From Bacteroidia bacterium (lineage in GTDB: Bacteria; Bacteroidota; Bacteroidia; Bacteroidales; JAPLDU01), in the NCBI GenBank assembly GCA_026391255.1, contig JAPLDU010000018.1:1-64000 (forward strand): a DNA stretch of 64,000 bases, written 5' to 3'. The notes beneath the pieces are model-generated. The model saw nothing but the letters and a program-made list of their open reading frames with translations, had not been told where the DNA came from and searched no databases. The position numbers and the translations under genes are program-made. Position 1 is the stretch's first letter. The number at the start of each line of letters is the position of its first letter. Below, one piece after another: positions 1 to 15,240 of the stretch.

Positions 1-3000
1 TTAATTCCAGTTATTTTGCTGCTGCAACCGGCATATTAAATGTAAGTACATCCTCCTGTAATGCGGGAACATGGATAGGCGGAACGAGTACCGACTGGAA
101 TACAGCATCCAACTGGTGTGGCAGTGCAGTACCGACTTCTGCGACAAATGTAATTATTCCTGCAGGAGGTAATCAACCGGTGATCGGTGCATCAGCCGTT
201 TGTAATAATCTTACCATTAATACAGGTGCTTCGCTGACCGTAAGCGGTTCAAATATTTTGACCATTAGTGGCAACTTTTCGAACAGTGGAAGTTTTACAG
301 CTAATAACAGCACGGTAATTTACAATGCTGCAGGAGCCCAGTCATGTGCCGGTGTTGCATATTACCATCTGCATTATCAGGTACCGGAATAAAAACACTG
401 ACATCAGTAAGCACAGTCAACGGTAGTTTGTTTATGAGCGGATCGGCAACAGCAACTACAGCTACCACATTGACAGTGGGTGTTAATGTTAGTCTGAGCG
501 GAACTTCCAACCTGACTACGGGAGCAATCTTATATATTACGGGAACTCTTTCAATAGGTGATGGTACAACCTTCACTGCAGCCGGCTACGATTTAACGGT
601 GGCAGGTGCCACGAATATTGGAACAGGAACAAGCGGCACATTAACCATTTCATCTGCAGCAGGTTTAAAATTATTTACAGGCCTTGTTACCATTGCTGCC
701 GGAGGGACATGGAACAATTCCGGAAATTCTGCAGTCGAATTCAGGGGTGGTATTACGAACAATTCTACTTTTACCGCAGGTTCCGGAGTTTATTTATTTA
801 GCACAAACGATCAGGCACTTAACGGAACATGTTCGATTCCAAGCATGACTGTTTCAGGTATAACTCTGATTAATAATAATACGTTGACAGTTAATACTGC
901 TCTCAGTGGTACAGGTGGTTTGACGCAGGCCTCTAACGCGACCCTTAATCTCGGCGGAACATCAGGCATAAGTACATTAACAACAGGTAATGGCGTTAAT
1001 ACAATAAATTATACCGGTACCGGCCAGACGCTGAAAGTAACTGCTTATTATCACCTCATATTGAGTGGCGGAGCAGAAACCTTTGGTGCAATTACAACAA
1101 TTAACGGCAATCTGATACTAAGCGGTACTGCAACAGCAACGACCGGGGCAAACCTGACTGTTAGCGGTAACCTTTCAGTTGGAGACGGTACAACGTTAAC
1201 TATTGGTGCTTATACTTTCAGTGTCAGTGGAACAACAACCATTGGCACAGGAACAAGCGGAACGCTCGCGATATCTTCGGCAACGGGTACCAAGACCTTT
1301 ACAGGCGCAGTAACGATCAATAGCGGTGGTGCGATTACAGAAAGTGCGGCTGCCCAGCTTGCATTTGTTTCGGATGTTACTATAAATGGTACATTGACGG
1401 AGAATGGGACTGCAATTGTTGGTTTTAGCGGAAATTTAAGTAACAACAATTCATACAATGCCAGTTCTGGTATTCATACTTTTTCAGGTACAGGCAATAC
1501 AATCGCAGGAAACTTGACTATTCCTTCCGTGACAATCAGCGGAACCATCCAGAATACTGGGACCCTCGCAATTTCCTCAGCTCTGGATGGATCAGGTGTA
1601 TTTACCAATGGAGCCACCGGTATTTTAAATATTAATTTCACGGGGGCAATGAATCTCACCAATCTGGTTGCAAGTACTTCCGGAAACACAGTTAATTACG
1701 GATTTGCCGGTACCCAGACAGTAAAACCGGTAACTTATAATGACCTCATATTATCCGGATCCGGAGCGAAGTCTTTTTCCAATGCAACCACCATCAATGG
1801 AGACTTGTCAATGTCTGGTAATGTTTCAGCCAATCTGGGAACTTACACATCTTCATCCAACACATTAACGCTCAGTGGATATGGCCAACCTTCCGGTTCA
1901 TGGGGAGGCACCGGTTCGGGCGCAACATATATTAACCCGGCTTATTTTGCATCAGCAACCGGAATATTAAATGTGAGTTCATCAACCTGTATAGCAGGAA
2001 CATGGATCGGAGGAACCAGTACCAGTTGGAATACTGCATCCAACTGGTGTGGCAATGCAGTACCAACCTCTTCAACTAATGTTATAATTCCTGCAGGAGG
2101 AAATCAACCTGTGATCGGTGTATCAGCAGTTTGTAACAATATTACCATCAATACAGGTGCATCGCTGACCATCAGTGGTTCCAATACATTATCCATCAGT
2201 GGTAACTTCACAAATAACGGAAGTTTCACACCAAATTCAGGTACGGTAATTTATAATGCCGCCGGAGCCCAGACATGTGCCGTGTTAATATACAACAATC
2301 TTACCGTATCAAACTCCGGAATAAAGTCATTTGCCACTTCACCCACGATAGATGGCATACTATCAATAGAAGGGACTGCAACAATCGATATAGCAACGGG
2401 TGTGGTAACCTATGGTGCAAACGCGACACTTCAGTACAACACATCAACTGCAAGGACAACTTCGCCTGAAGAATGGATAAGCACTTTTACGGCGACAGGC
2501 GGGGTTATCATTGCCAACACCGGAACCATCACCATGGATGCTGCTAAAGTTTTTAACAGTTCCGCTTCACTCACCATTAATAATGGCGCAACATTAGCCA
2601 TGTCGACTTATTTACTTACCCTGAATGGTGATTTTATCAATAACGGCGGGTCAACAAGTGGCTCAGGTGGGGTGACAATTTCAGGTATGATCTCTCAGAA
2701 TATTGGCAGCTTTACGAATACTGGCCTGGTATCCATGACTAAAACAGGAGGCATGGCAACGTTTCAGGGCAATGTGAACGGAGGCGGGCTCACTATCAAT
2801 GGTTCGGGAGGAACCCTGAATCTTGGCAACGGACTTACACATTCGTTTACCGGGGCTGTGACACTTACTGCAGGCTCATTGATCGGAGGGTCCAGCATAC
2901 TCAATGAAAATATGGTAAGTGTTACAGCATGGAGTGGTACCGGGGCATTATTCACTGCCGGAACAGGAACAGTAAATTTCGGAGCAGCAGGTGCCCAAAC

Positions 3001-6000
3001 GATCTCTGCGACAACAACCACATTTAATAACCTCACCCTGTCCGGTTCAGGTGTTAAGACCTTTAGCAATGCCATTACTGACGGCGGAATTTTATCCATT
3101 GAAGGAACTGCAACAGCTAGCTTTACAGGAGTTCTGACATACGGATCCGGAGCAACTCTGCAGTACAAAACTACTGATGCACATACCGCAGGGGCAGAAT
3201 GGTCAAGCCCATTTACAGCGACCGGTGGCGTCATCATAGCAAATACAGCCGGATCAGTGATACTTAATGGCGCCAAAGTGCTAAATGCTTCTGTTCCCCT
3301 AACGATCAACAGTGGTGCAGTTTTTGAGACATCGACTTTTTTACTGACCTTAAATGGTGATCTTATCAATAACGGAGGAACCATAAGTGGTTCGGGTGGA
3401 GTGACAATTACAGGAACAGCAAACCAAAGCATAGGCAGTTTTTCGAACACTGGTACAGTGACCTGCTCCAAAAGCGGTGGTATCGCCACATTGACAGGTA
3501 CAATGAATGCAGGATTGCTGACAAACAGCGCTGCAGGAGGGACATTGAATCTTGGAACCGGGTTGACACATTCAGTAACAGGTGCATGGACAAGAACAGA
3601 CGGTACCATTGATTGTAACACGAGCACATTGAATATCGGTGGTTCGGTATCCAATACTGCGGGAACGTTTATTGCAGGTACAGGAACCGTTAACTACAAT
3701 GGCACGGTTGCTCAGACTATCGCTACTGTTAACTATAATAATTTAGGTTTCTCCGGTGTACATACCTCAAATAGTATCACAATTAACGGGGCAGTTGGAA
3801 TTGCAGGAACCCTGACAAATACTGCATCGTTCTCTTCAGGTAACTTTGTACTTGCAGGAAGTACTGTAACGTTTAACGGAACAGGGAACCAGACTGTTTT
3901 ATCGTTAAATAATGTAACATATCCTAACCTGACCATCAACAAAATAAGCGGTACAGCCATCCTCGGCAGTGCTGTAACAACCACCAGTTTTACTAACACA
4001 GCCGGAACCTTTGATGCAGGTACCTATTTGCTGACGGCTGCAACACCGACACTTACTGCCGGGAAACTAAGAGTAGGAGCAACGACCTGGGCGGCTAATT
4101 ATTCGTTTACCCCGGTACCTCCCTCCGGATTTACCATCGAATATTATAATGACAATCCGAATATCAATGGGGCAATCACCTATCAGAATCTGATTTTCAG
4201 CGGAACAGGAACAGCGGGTGCAAGCACTTCACTGATTATCCAGGGTGATTTGCTGAACACAGGAGGTGGCAACTTAAATTTTGGTGCCAACAATGTGACT
4301 CTGAGTGGTGCAATTACCACAAACAACATTGCAGGATTTATTACAACAGGAACGATTAGTTGCACAAAGACAAGCGGAACGGCAACATTCACCGGCGTTG
4401 TCACATCAGGTCCGTTTTCAATTAGTAACACAGGAGGAACACTTAGTTTAGGCAATTATACTTCATCAGCAACCACACTAACCTTGGGAGTATATGGCCA
4501 GCCTGCAGGTTCCTGGGGTGGACTGACATCAGGTGCAACATTTATCAATACAAGTTATTTTGCGTCGGCAACAGGAATTATTAATATCAGTTCAGGATCA
4601 TGTTCGGCCGGAACATGGATTGGAGGAACAAGTACAGATTGGAATACAGCCTCTAACTGGTGTACAAATGCGGTACCTCTTTCTTCGACTAATGTTGTGA
4701 TTCCTATGGGTGGCAATCAGCCGGTAATAGGTGCCTCGGCTGTATGTAACGACCTGATTATCGGTACAGGTGCATCACTGATCATAAATGGTACAAATAC
4801 ATTGACCATCAGCGGTAGCTGGACGAACAATGGAAGTTTTACCGCAAACAACACTAACTGTTTCAAATTCAGGAATAAGAACTTTTGCAACCACACCCAC
4901 CGTAAATGGCGTACTGTCCATAGAAGGAACTGCGACAATAAATGTAACATCCGGAGTAGTTACGTACGGCGCTAATGCGACACTTCAGTACAATACATCA
5001 GTGGCAAGGACAGCATCGTCAGAAGAATGGATAAGCACATTTGCAGCAACAGGAGGGATCATCATTACCAATACAGGAGCCATCAACATGGATGCTGTCA
5101 AAGTATTTAACAGCACAGCTCCGCTTACCATCAATAATGGTTCGGCATTAACTTTGTCAACTTATTTACTTACTCTGAACGGTGATCTTATCAATAATGG
5201 CGGAACTATTAGTGGATCAGGAGGGGTTACGCTGGCAGGAACATCAACACAAAGTATAGGTAGTTTTACAACAACGGGTGCTCTTTCTGTCTCAAAAACT
5301 TCAGGAACAGCTACATTAATGGGAAATGTAAATGCAGCCTCACTGGCATTTAATACTTCCACCAACGGTTCAACTATTCTTGCCCTGAATTCGTCAGGTG
5401 TCACACTGACAATATCCGGAGGTATCACTATCAACCAGCCCAGTGCCAATAATACCTCAAATACCCTTCAGGTTGGAGCAGGTAATGTAACATGTTCAAC
5501 AATAAGCCTTTTAGGAACAACTGGTACTGCCTGTAATTCAAACCTGAATATTTCTACCGGAACAGTTACTGTATCAGGAGATATCACTTCCTCAGGGGTT
5601 TGTTCACGTATCATTTTTTCTGACGCGGGGAATTTTATGGGTGGATCTGCAGGTACATTCACTGCATCAACGAGTACTGTTGTTTTCAACCTTACCGGTG
5701 CACAGACAGTTGCCCCATTTGCCTATACATTTAATAATGTTACGCTTACCGGTTCCGGAGCAAAGACAACCACCAACGCTACCATCAATGGTATTCTCTC
5801 GATGGAAGGAACTGCTACAACAACCGGAATAGTCCCCACTTATGGATCAAACGCAACTTTGCAATATAAGGGATCCGCTGCTCAAACCACAGGCATAGAG
5901 TTTCCTGCAACGTGGAGTGGTGCGGGAGGCGTTATTATTGCCAATACAAGTGGCTATGCCGTTACACTTGGAGCTGCCAAGGTTGTCAATGCGCCGCTTA

Positions 6001-9000
6001 TCATTAATAATGGTGCAATTTTTAATACGAGCGCAGCCAATAACTATGCACTTACATTCGGAGACGACTTTATCAATAATGGAACATTTACTGCTAACGG
6101 ATCTGCAATAACTATTGCCAATACAAAAATAGTACAAAGTATTGCGGGATTTACCACAACCGGTACTGTTCAAATGACAAAAACTTCAGGTACAGCGACT
6201 TTACAGGGTGCAACTTCGGGCGGAGTTCTTACATTAAACGGTATTAGTGGAACACTTAATCTTGGTGTCGGGTTTACACACAATGTTAACGGAATCATAT
6301 TTACCAATGGCATATTGAATCTTGGGACATGTACAATTAATATTGCGGGGGCAGTGGCGCTTACGACCGGGACATTAAATCTAAGTTCCGGTACAATGAA
6401 TCTCACCGGCAATTTTACAGGTACCGGAACCCTTATCGGTGGTACAGGAACCATCAATTTCAATGGAACGTCGGCTCAGACAGCAGTGGGAAATACCGGT
6501 TATTATATAGTTAAGATAAATAATGCTGTCGGGGTTACCCTCACCGGCGCTGCCACATTGTATACACTCACAATAGGTGATGTAACATCAGGCAGTATAT
6601 TTAATGACGGAGGATTCCAGCTTACCAGTACAGGAAACTTTAATCTTACATCCGGAATTTTCAACCTTGGTACAACCACCACAGCAACGACATTCCCTGC
6701 ATTTACAGTAATAAATTATGGAACAGGTTCCACAGTTGCTTTTATTTCGGGGGTTGCTCAGACCGTTGCAGCAGCTACATATCCAAACCTTTCTTTTTCA
6801 GGCGCCGGAACAAAAACTACGGCTACCGGTACATTAACTGCGGTTGGTAACTGGATCATAAGTGGTGGTGTAGCTAACCTGGCCGTCAATAACAGCAACA
6901 TAACAGTTACAGGTAATATCACATTTACAAGTGGAATCACATCCGGAACAGGAACAATTATGCTGGGAGGAAACTGGACGAACACCGGGGGTACATTTAC
7001 AGTGGGGACCGGCACTGTAACATTTAACGGAACAGCTGCCGAGGTAATCACAGGGACACCCGTTACCCAGACTTTCTATAACGTGATCATATATAAAACT
7101 GCAGGCACTTTATTAAGTGTAACCGGAAGCACCACCACGCTTACGGTTAATAAGCTCACGGAAACTTCAGGTGATTTTAATGCACCTTTAACCTTGAATA
7201 TCAGCGGAACACTTACCCTGACTTCAGGTACTTTTACTGCAGGACAAAATATTTATATCGGAGGCGATTGGACGAATAACGGGGGAATATTTAACTACGG
7301 ATTCGGTACCGTAACATTTAACGGAACTTTATCACAGGCAATAAACGGCATAGCAACCAGCCAGTCATTTGATAACGTTATTATTGCTAAGACTGCAGGA
7401 ACAATGCTGAGTGTTAGCGGCAACACCAGCACATTATCTGTGTACAACCTTACCCAAACTACAGGAAACTTTACAGCCCCGGCAACTTTGAGAATAAACG
7501 GGAATGTTGTACTGACTTCAGGAATTTTTTCTGCCGGAACATCTGTGATTTGTTTAGGTAACTGGACAAATAACGGAACTACAGTGAACCCGGGTACCAG
7601 TACGGTCACATTTAATGGTACAGGTTCCCAGACAATAAACGGAACAGCAACAAGCCAGATTTTTTATAATTTGATTCTGAATAAAAATTCCGGAACATTC
7701 ATCTGCACAAGCGGAAGTACCATATCAGTTACGATGAATGACCTGACCCTGATAAAAGGTACTTTTCAGGTGAATGATGCCACAAATGTCAAACGTACAA
7801 TAAATGTAAACGGAGATGTACTGGTTGAAAGTAACGGAAATATTACCACCGGAACCGGCAATCCAAATACAGGTGGCTACACTCTCCCTTCCAACTTACC
7901 TCCGGTAGGACAATACCATTCCATTTTTCATGAACTGATTATAAGAGGTAATTTTACCAATTACGGCAATGTGAATTTTTCTAACCTGACGGCTCCCAAC
8001 TACGGGGCATTTACTACCACAGGCTCCGTTACTGTAAGGTTGATCGGGCCAACTGATAATACCATCGATTTGAATGGCCCCACTAATTTCTATAATCTTG
8101 TGATTGACAAGGGTACAGATAAGACATTTATTGTGACGCTAATTTCATCAGATATTGCCTACTTCGCCCTTTATGGTCCGACATTATTAGGCCGTGTAGA
8201 AGCATCTCCTTTTACTTCTGATAACCCCGAAATCAGGAAATCTCTCTGGATTAAAAATGGCACCTTAAAATTTACAGGCGAACTGATGATACCCACTCTT
8301 ACTGAAAGTGATAATAATACCGGGAATGGCGATTATGCCATTGGTTCAAACTCAGAGATGTGGATAGATGGACCAGATGTGACAGTATATACTACAGCCA
8401 CCGACAATACAGGTTTTCCCCAGGCTCCTGTGGGTTCATCAGGCGTACTAGCGACATCAGGTTACCAGGCGCTTTCAGTTTATGGAACATTCAGGATTAC
8501 CGAAGGTTTTTTTGGTACACGTAACAGTGCCGGTTTTATTTTCTGGGATACACCTAACTCAACTGCAATAGTGCTGTTTGAGGGAGGATTAACGAATACC
8601 AGTATTTTTCGTGAAGGTGAATCGGATGGAAAAGCGGCTTATATTCAAACAGGAGGAACTGTTATTATCCGCGGGAATGAAACCGAACCGGGAGAAGTGA
8701 CCGATTATCCGGTATTTAATATTCCTAATCCGGCTACTTCATTTATCATGTCTGGCGGAGTAATGATCATAGAAGATAAGGACAACGGGACCGCTGATGG
8801 GAACGGGTTTTATGTAAATTCAAGTCCTGAGAATTACTCTGTGACCGGTGGTACTGTCATTTTTCAGACAAATCCTGTCAATACCCCATCTATTGATATT
8901 AATTCCACGGCTAATTTCTGGGACCTTGAAATTAATAATCTGACCACCACAGGTAATCCTGTAATGAACCTGATGAATAACCTTAAAGTTTCAAATGATC

Positions 9001-12000
9001 TGACAATCTATTCAATTGCCACACTTTATTCAGGAACAGGAAATTATAATGTTACGGTTGGTGGTAATTTTTATATTAATGCTGGCGGAACTTATTCCCC
9101 TGGAACAAATACTACGATTTTCACGGGAACCGAAAGTGATTATTTATGGAATGACGGCACCATAACAAACGGGTTATATAACCTGCAGATTAATAAAACA
9201 TCAGGATCAGTGATACTGGGCGGATCCGTTACCTCATTTACTATCAGAAACGACCTGACAATCGGAAATGCTTCATTAGCGGACGGAGGAAAAGTGATTT
9301 ATGTAAACGGAAATATTTACAATAACGGAACTATTTTAGGTCCGGGCAGGATTTCATTAAATAATTCGACTACCAGCCAAACGATTACCGGCGATGGTTC
9401 CGGAAGTTTTCAGAATATCGAATTAAATAATACGTCCGGGTCAAGCGGATCAGCCACTGTTTATTGTACTGCTGATATCCAGGTAACTGGTAACCTTTCA
9501 CTTACTAATGACCGGATATTCGACATTTCAGATAACCTGTTGTCGCTTACATCAACGGCTGCTTTTTTGGGAACATTCAGTAATCAACGTTTTATCCGTA
9601 CTGCAGGCTATCCGACGAATAAAGGTGTAATGAGAATTTTTAGTGATACGATAGCTTTTACCTATCCTCTGGGTACAGGCACAAATTATACCCCTGTTAC
9701 TCTTCATGTAAACAGTGCACCTGTCGGATATGGCAGTGTGGCTGTAATACCTGTTCCGGCCAAACATCCGCTGGCTACAAATACAACATGCCTGGCATAC
9801 TATTGGAAACTTATTGACTCAGATTTTTCGGGAATTGTACCCGGATCAATCCAGATGATATTCAATTATGGAAACCTGCCTGATAATACTTCATATGTTC
9901 CGGGGAAATATTCTGCATTAGCCTGGTCATATATTAATGATGTCACGCTGGTTGATGAATCTGCAAAAGAGATCAGGTTCAATACGGCCAGCAGTATATC
10001 CGGTGATTATACCGCCGGAATTCCTGCTGCATTTGCAGCAATTACTTCCTATTACAGCCGGACAAACGGTGCATGGGATACACCTGCCACCTGGTCGAAC
10101 ACAGGTTTTGGAGGACCAGCAGCCACAACCATCCCGGGAGCTTCCAATATTGTTTATATTGGAGATGGGGCAACTTATAACCATACTGTGACGGTTCCTA
10201 ACGGAACTGCATTGTGCGGTAATCTCACACTTTCAAACGGTTCGGTACTGGATTTGGGAACTTCTACGGGTAATAATTTCGGAACTGTTATTTCGGGTAG
10301 TAACGGAACATTGCGTATATCGGCCAATACTGGTACAGCAGTTTTCCCTGCCGGAGATTTTTCTGATTTCCTCGGATCAGGCGGAGGAATAGTTGAATAT
10401 TATACAACCGGATCACAGGATTTTACTATTCCGGCCGTCACCGCTTCGCCCAGTTCGATGAATATTGCGGGTTATCATTATTTAAAGCTTATTCCGGCAT
10501 CGGGCAGGTCAATTACCATGCCCAATTCTAACCTTGAAATATATAGTGATATGACAGTTCAGGGAGCTTCATCCACTGCCCTGGCAAGGTTGAACTCGTC
10601 AAATGCCCGGAGCCTGACCATTGATAATAACCTGTATGTGAACGGTGGAAATCTCCTTTTTCAAAATGGAACTGTGCAAACATTGATAATAAATAATGAT
10701 CTGACAATTTCTTCCGGAGCGATATTCAATGTGGCGAATTCAGGTATTGCAGTAAACAATTCGCTAAGTATTGGTGGTGATCTTACCAATAACGGTACAT
10801 TCGATATGAGCGTTGGAAGCAGTCGTTTATGTAACGTAACATTTACCGGCAGTAACAATGCATTCATTTCCGGAACCGGATCAACTACTGACTTTTATTC
10901 TATCACACTTGATAAAGGTAACTCTGCAACTAACATTTTGAATATTACTTCATCCGCATTCACATTTTCAAACAATACCACTCCCCTTATTCTGATCAAT
11001 GGAACATTCAGACTTACCAGTTCATTATCAGTAACTGTTTCTGCTGTCTCAATCAGCATTCCTGCCTCAACCTGTCTTTCAGCTAATGGAGGAACAATTG
11101 TAATTGCTACCACAGCAAGTGACAACGCAGATGTTGATCTTTCCGGCAAGATAGAAATTATTTCAGGAGCGGTCACTGTCGGGAATTCAGCCAATAATAA
11201 CAACAACGATATTGTATACGCAGGAGCAGGTTCTCCCACTTTAGATTTACAGGGAGGTACTTTGTTTGTTAACGGACAGATAAGGCGTAGTACCGATGAT
11301 GGAATGGGCTCTCTTATTTATAAACAGTCCGGTAACAGTGCAGTGACTATCAACGGCAGAAATTCTCAGTCCTCACGTGCAAAATTAGAGATACTGAATC
11401 TCGGTAGTGAGTTTGATATGTCAGGTACCAGTACACTTACAATTGTCAGAGGTGCAGGAGTAACATTTTACGATCTGTATATTTCTCCTACAAATTCCAC
11501 CGTTACCGGGGGAACCATTATTTTTGGAAATGCTTCAACAGAAAATACCAACCAGGCTAATATTTTTACTATTGGCACTCTGGTACCACTTAATAATCTG
11601 ACTATTGATGGTACAACATATCCAAAAACCGTAACTCTGTCAAATCATTTTCTTTATCTTTATGGAAATCTGACAATTAATTCAACTTCTATTTTTAAAG
11701 CAAATAATTTTGATGTTACGATTAACGGGAATTTTACCAACCTGAATACGGATGCAAATACAGGAATCAGCACCGGTGGTTACCAGGCCGGATCGCTAAT
11801 GCAAACCACGACTTTCAGTGGTTCTTCATCTAATCAGAGTATTACAGGAACTTCCGGCAATCTGACAAATTTTGCAAACCTGGTGATTGATAATACATTT
11901 TCAGCAGGGACGGTTACCCTTCAGACCAACAGTAATCTTCGAGCAAACAGCAGTCTCACCTTGTCCCAGGGAATACTTGCTGATGGGGGTAATGTAATTA

Positions 12001-15000
12001 CTGTAATTGGAAATATTGAAAATTCTGCGACTCATTCCGGTTCTGGACATATTACATTAGCTGGTTCGGGAATTCAGGTACTTTCAGGAGATGGAACCGG
12101 GAAATTCAGCAATATGTATCTCAACAGCAATTATGATGTTCAGATGACTGCGTCAATGGAATATACGGGAACGCTGACATTTAATTCCAAAATGCTGTAT
12201 ATTGGAGGAAACCTGCTCAATCTTAGCAGTACATCAAGTGGTTCTACTGCAGGATATTCCTCCACAAGTTATATTATTTGTGATGGTTTGACTGATGATG
12301 CCGGAGTGCAAAAATCATATCCTGCATCAGCTCTTGATTATACATTTCCAATTGGGGTTGCAGGTAAATATACACCTGCCAGGATAAATGTAACGGCAAA
12401 TTCCGCAGCAGGTACTGCAAAAGTTGTACCGGTCAATACGAAGCACCCGGCAACCACCAACCCGTTTGATAAGCAACTGTTATATTATTGGACTGTTGTT
12501 AAAACCGGATTTAGCGGGTTGCAGGTAAATCATGTCTATACATATGTACCATCTGATGTGACAGGTATTGAAAATTATTATGATGCAGCACGTTTCTACA
12601 ATAATTCATGGGATTACGGTCCTTCAACCTCAGTAAACCCGGCAACTCACACTGCAAATTTCACTAGTGTGAATTATATTGATGGTGATTTTACGGCTGG
12701 TGAGTCTTCTGAATTCAATGCGATTTATACTTTTTATAGCCGCAATGCCACATCCGGAGGAAACTGGAATGATGTTAACACCTGGTCAACCACTTCACAC
12801 AGTGGTGATCCTGCCACTACATATCCAAACGGACAACCTGTGGATATTGCTGCAGGGCATACAGTACATGCAAACGGAACAGGTCGCTATGCTTACTCTG
12901 TTGTCCTGAATGGCACACTCGATCTGGCAAGTTACATCAGTCATAGTTTAGGGAATGTATCAGGCACTGGAACAATAAAGATGAATCCGTTTACGTCAGG
13001 TGATTTCATCTTTCCATCGGGTAATTTTAGTATTTTCAATAATACCGGGGGTGGAACAGTCGAACTTAACAATTCATCAGGAACGGCGGCAATTCCATAT
13101 GTTTTGACTTATAACAATTTATCACTTACAGGGGCGGGCACAAAGCAAATGATCGAGGCCAATATCCGGGTCAAAGGAGACCTGACTAATGGAAATGGAA
13201 GTACATTTATAACCTCGGATTATTTCACGCTGATCCTTGAAGGAAACCTGATTGATAATGGCACTTTTGTCCAAAATAACGGAACTACTGAGTTTAATGG
13301 TAACACTACCATGAGCGGTGTTTCCGGAACTACATTTCACGATATTGTAATCAATCCTGATATGATATTAACCGGAAAATCCTCCGCAAGCTTTAGTATC
13401 ACTGGTAACTGGAACAATAATGGAATATTTAATCATAACTCTGGAACAGTCATATTTAATGGTAATACTACAATCTCTGGTTCAGAAATCACCACCTTCA
13501 ACAATATCAGCATCACCCAGGGAAGTATTCTCACCGGTTATTTCGGAAATATTATCATGACTGGTAACTGGGTCAATAATGGGATATTTGAACACAACTA
13601 TTTGGGAACGATGAATATATTCCTTAATTTTATTGATAACGGCACTTTTACACACAATCTGGGTACGGTTGTATTTAATGGATACACACAAACCATAGGC
13701 GGATCGGCACATTCAGATTTTAATAACATGGTAATAGACGATTTTAGCAATACTACCATCAGTACAGCAGGACAAACATTAATGGGAATTTTGCTTTGTA
13801 ACGGCACTCTGAATGCAAATTCAAATCTGACATTACTTTCCGCATCTGACCAGACTGCTTTGATTGATGGATCAGGAACCGGCCAGGTCTATGGTGATGT
13901 CACCATGCAGCGTTACCTGCCGTCTGGATTTGGTTATAAATACTGCAGTTCTCCATTTCAGGACGCAATAGTTAACGAATTTTCCGATGAAATGAACCTG
14001 TATGCTGATTTTCCGACCTTTTACCGTTATGATGAAAACAGGCCATATACGGGGTGGGTGGTATATACTAATCCATCAAATCCATTGGTGCCAATGGCAG
14101 GTTACGCAGTAAATTTCGGACCATCCGATTCGCCTTTAACTATTGATATTATTGGTATAGTCAATAACGGAGCCCTTCAATCTCCGGCATTATTCAATCA
14201 TAATAGAACCTATACCATGGGATTTAATCTCATTGGAAATCCTTACCCTTCGCCTGTTGATTGGAATGCTTCACAAGGGTGGATACGGCAAAATATCGAT
14301 AATGCATTGTACTATTTTAATGCTGGTACTACCAATCAATATACCGGGTCATATAGTTCTTATATCAATGGTGTTTCAAGTGATGGTATTGCCAACAATA
14401 TTATACCTGCCATGCAGGGATTTTTCGTTCATGTTTCCAATGGTAATTTTCCGGTATCAGCGACACTAATATTTAATAATACGGTCAGAATTAACAATTT
14501 GTCCCCTCATTATCACAAATCTGCAAAAGATGATACAAGACCATTATTGCGGTTCTCGGCAGCTTACACTGATTACAGCAATCTTACAGATCCTTTGGTT
14601 GTTTACTTCAATGATTCCGCCACCCTTGGTTTTGACAACAAACTGGATGCACTTAAATTAATGAATACAGACAATAAATTGCCAAATGTATTTACAGTAA
14701 TCTCAGATACCTGCTTCCTATCAATCAACTCAATACCAATTCCTGCTGACACATTTACCGTTATACCGGTTGGTTTAAAAACTATTTATGACGGGGAAAT
14801 TATTTTTAATGCACAGGATTTTAATAATATTCCGGATGATATGTATATTTACTTATCTGATAATCAGACAAAACAATTTCACAGAATTCAAAAAAACCAG
14901 TCAGTTATTAAAAATATTATTGCAGGTACAGACCTTCATCGTTTTGCACTGATATTCAGTTTACATGAACTTAATTACCGGCCTGTTTCGGGTGAATTAT

Positions 15001-15230
15001 TTTATGCATATGAAAGCGGAGGTAAAATATTTGTTTATCTTAATCTGGAACAGGGTGAAAGAGGGCTACTATCCATTTATAATCTGTTGGGCCAGATCGT
15101 GTATAAAGAGGAGCTGACCGGCAATGGCTACCATGAAATACAACCTGGATTTATTTCCGGTATATATATTGTCAGCCTTACTTCAGGTAAAAATGTATAT
15201 GCAAGGAAAGTGCTCATAAATAATCAATGA
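1..15230 (+). CDS. Giant modular repeat-rich surface/adhesin-like protein with T9SS type-A-like C-terminal sorting domain; 5' end outside window; reading frame broken at ~371 and ~4850
   Basis: Frame 0 is open from the window start (NSSYFAAATGILNVS...), continues in ORF 344..4975 and then ORF 4830..15230. Thr/Ser/Asn/Gly-rich beta-repeat composition. Repeated module GTWIGGTSTxWNTASNWCxNAVP. C-terminus LLSIYNLLGQIVYKEELTGNGYHEIQPGFISGIYIVSLTSGKNVYARKVLI is typical of a T9SS CTD. Confidence 0.85.
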
Positions 15231-15240
15231 TTGATATAAA

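Noticed and set aside
344-4975. Separate adhesin genes 344..4975 and 4830..15230
   Set aside because: Repeat alignment shows one continuous protein broken by a 1-nt and a 59-nt deletion; the apparent start codons are internal.
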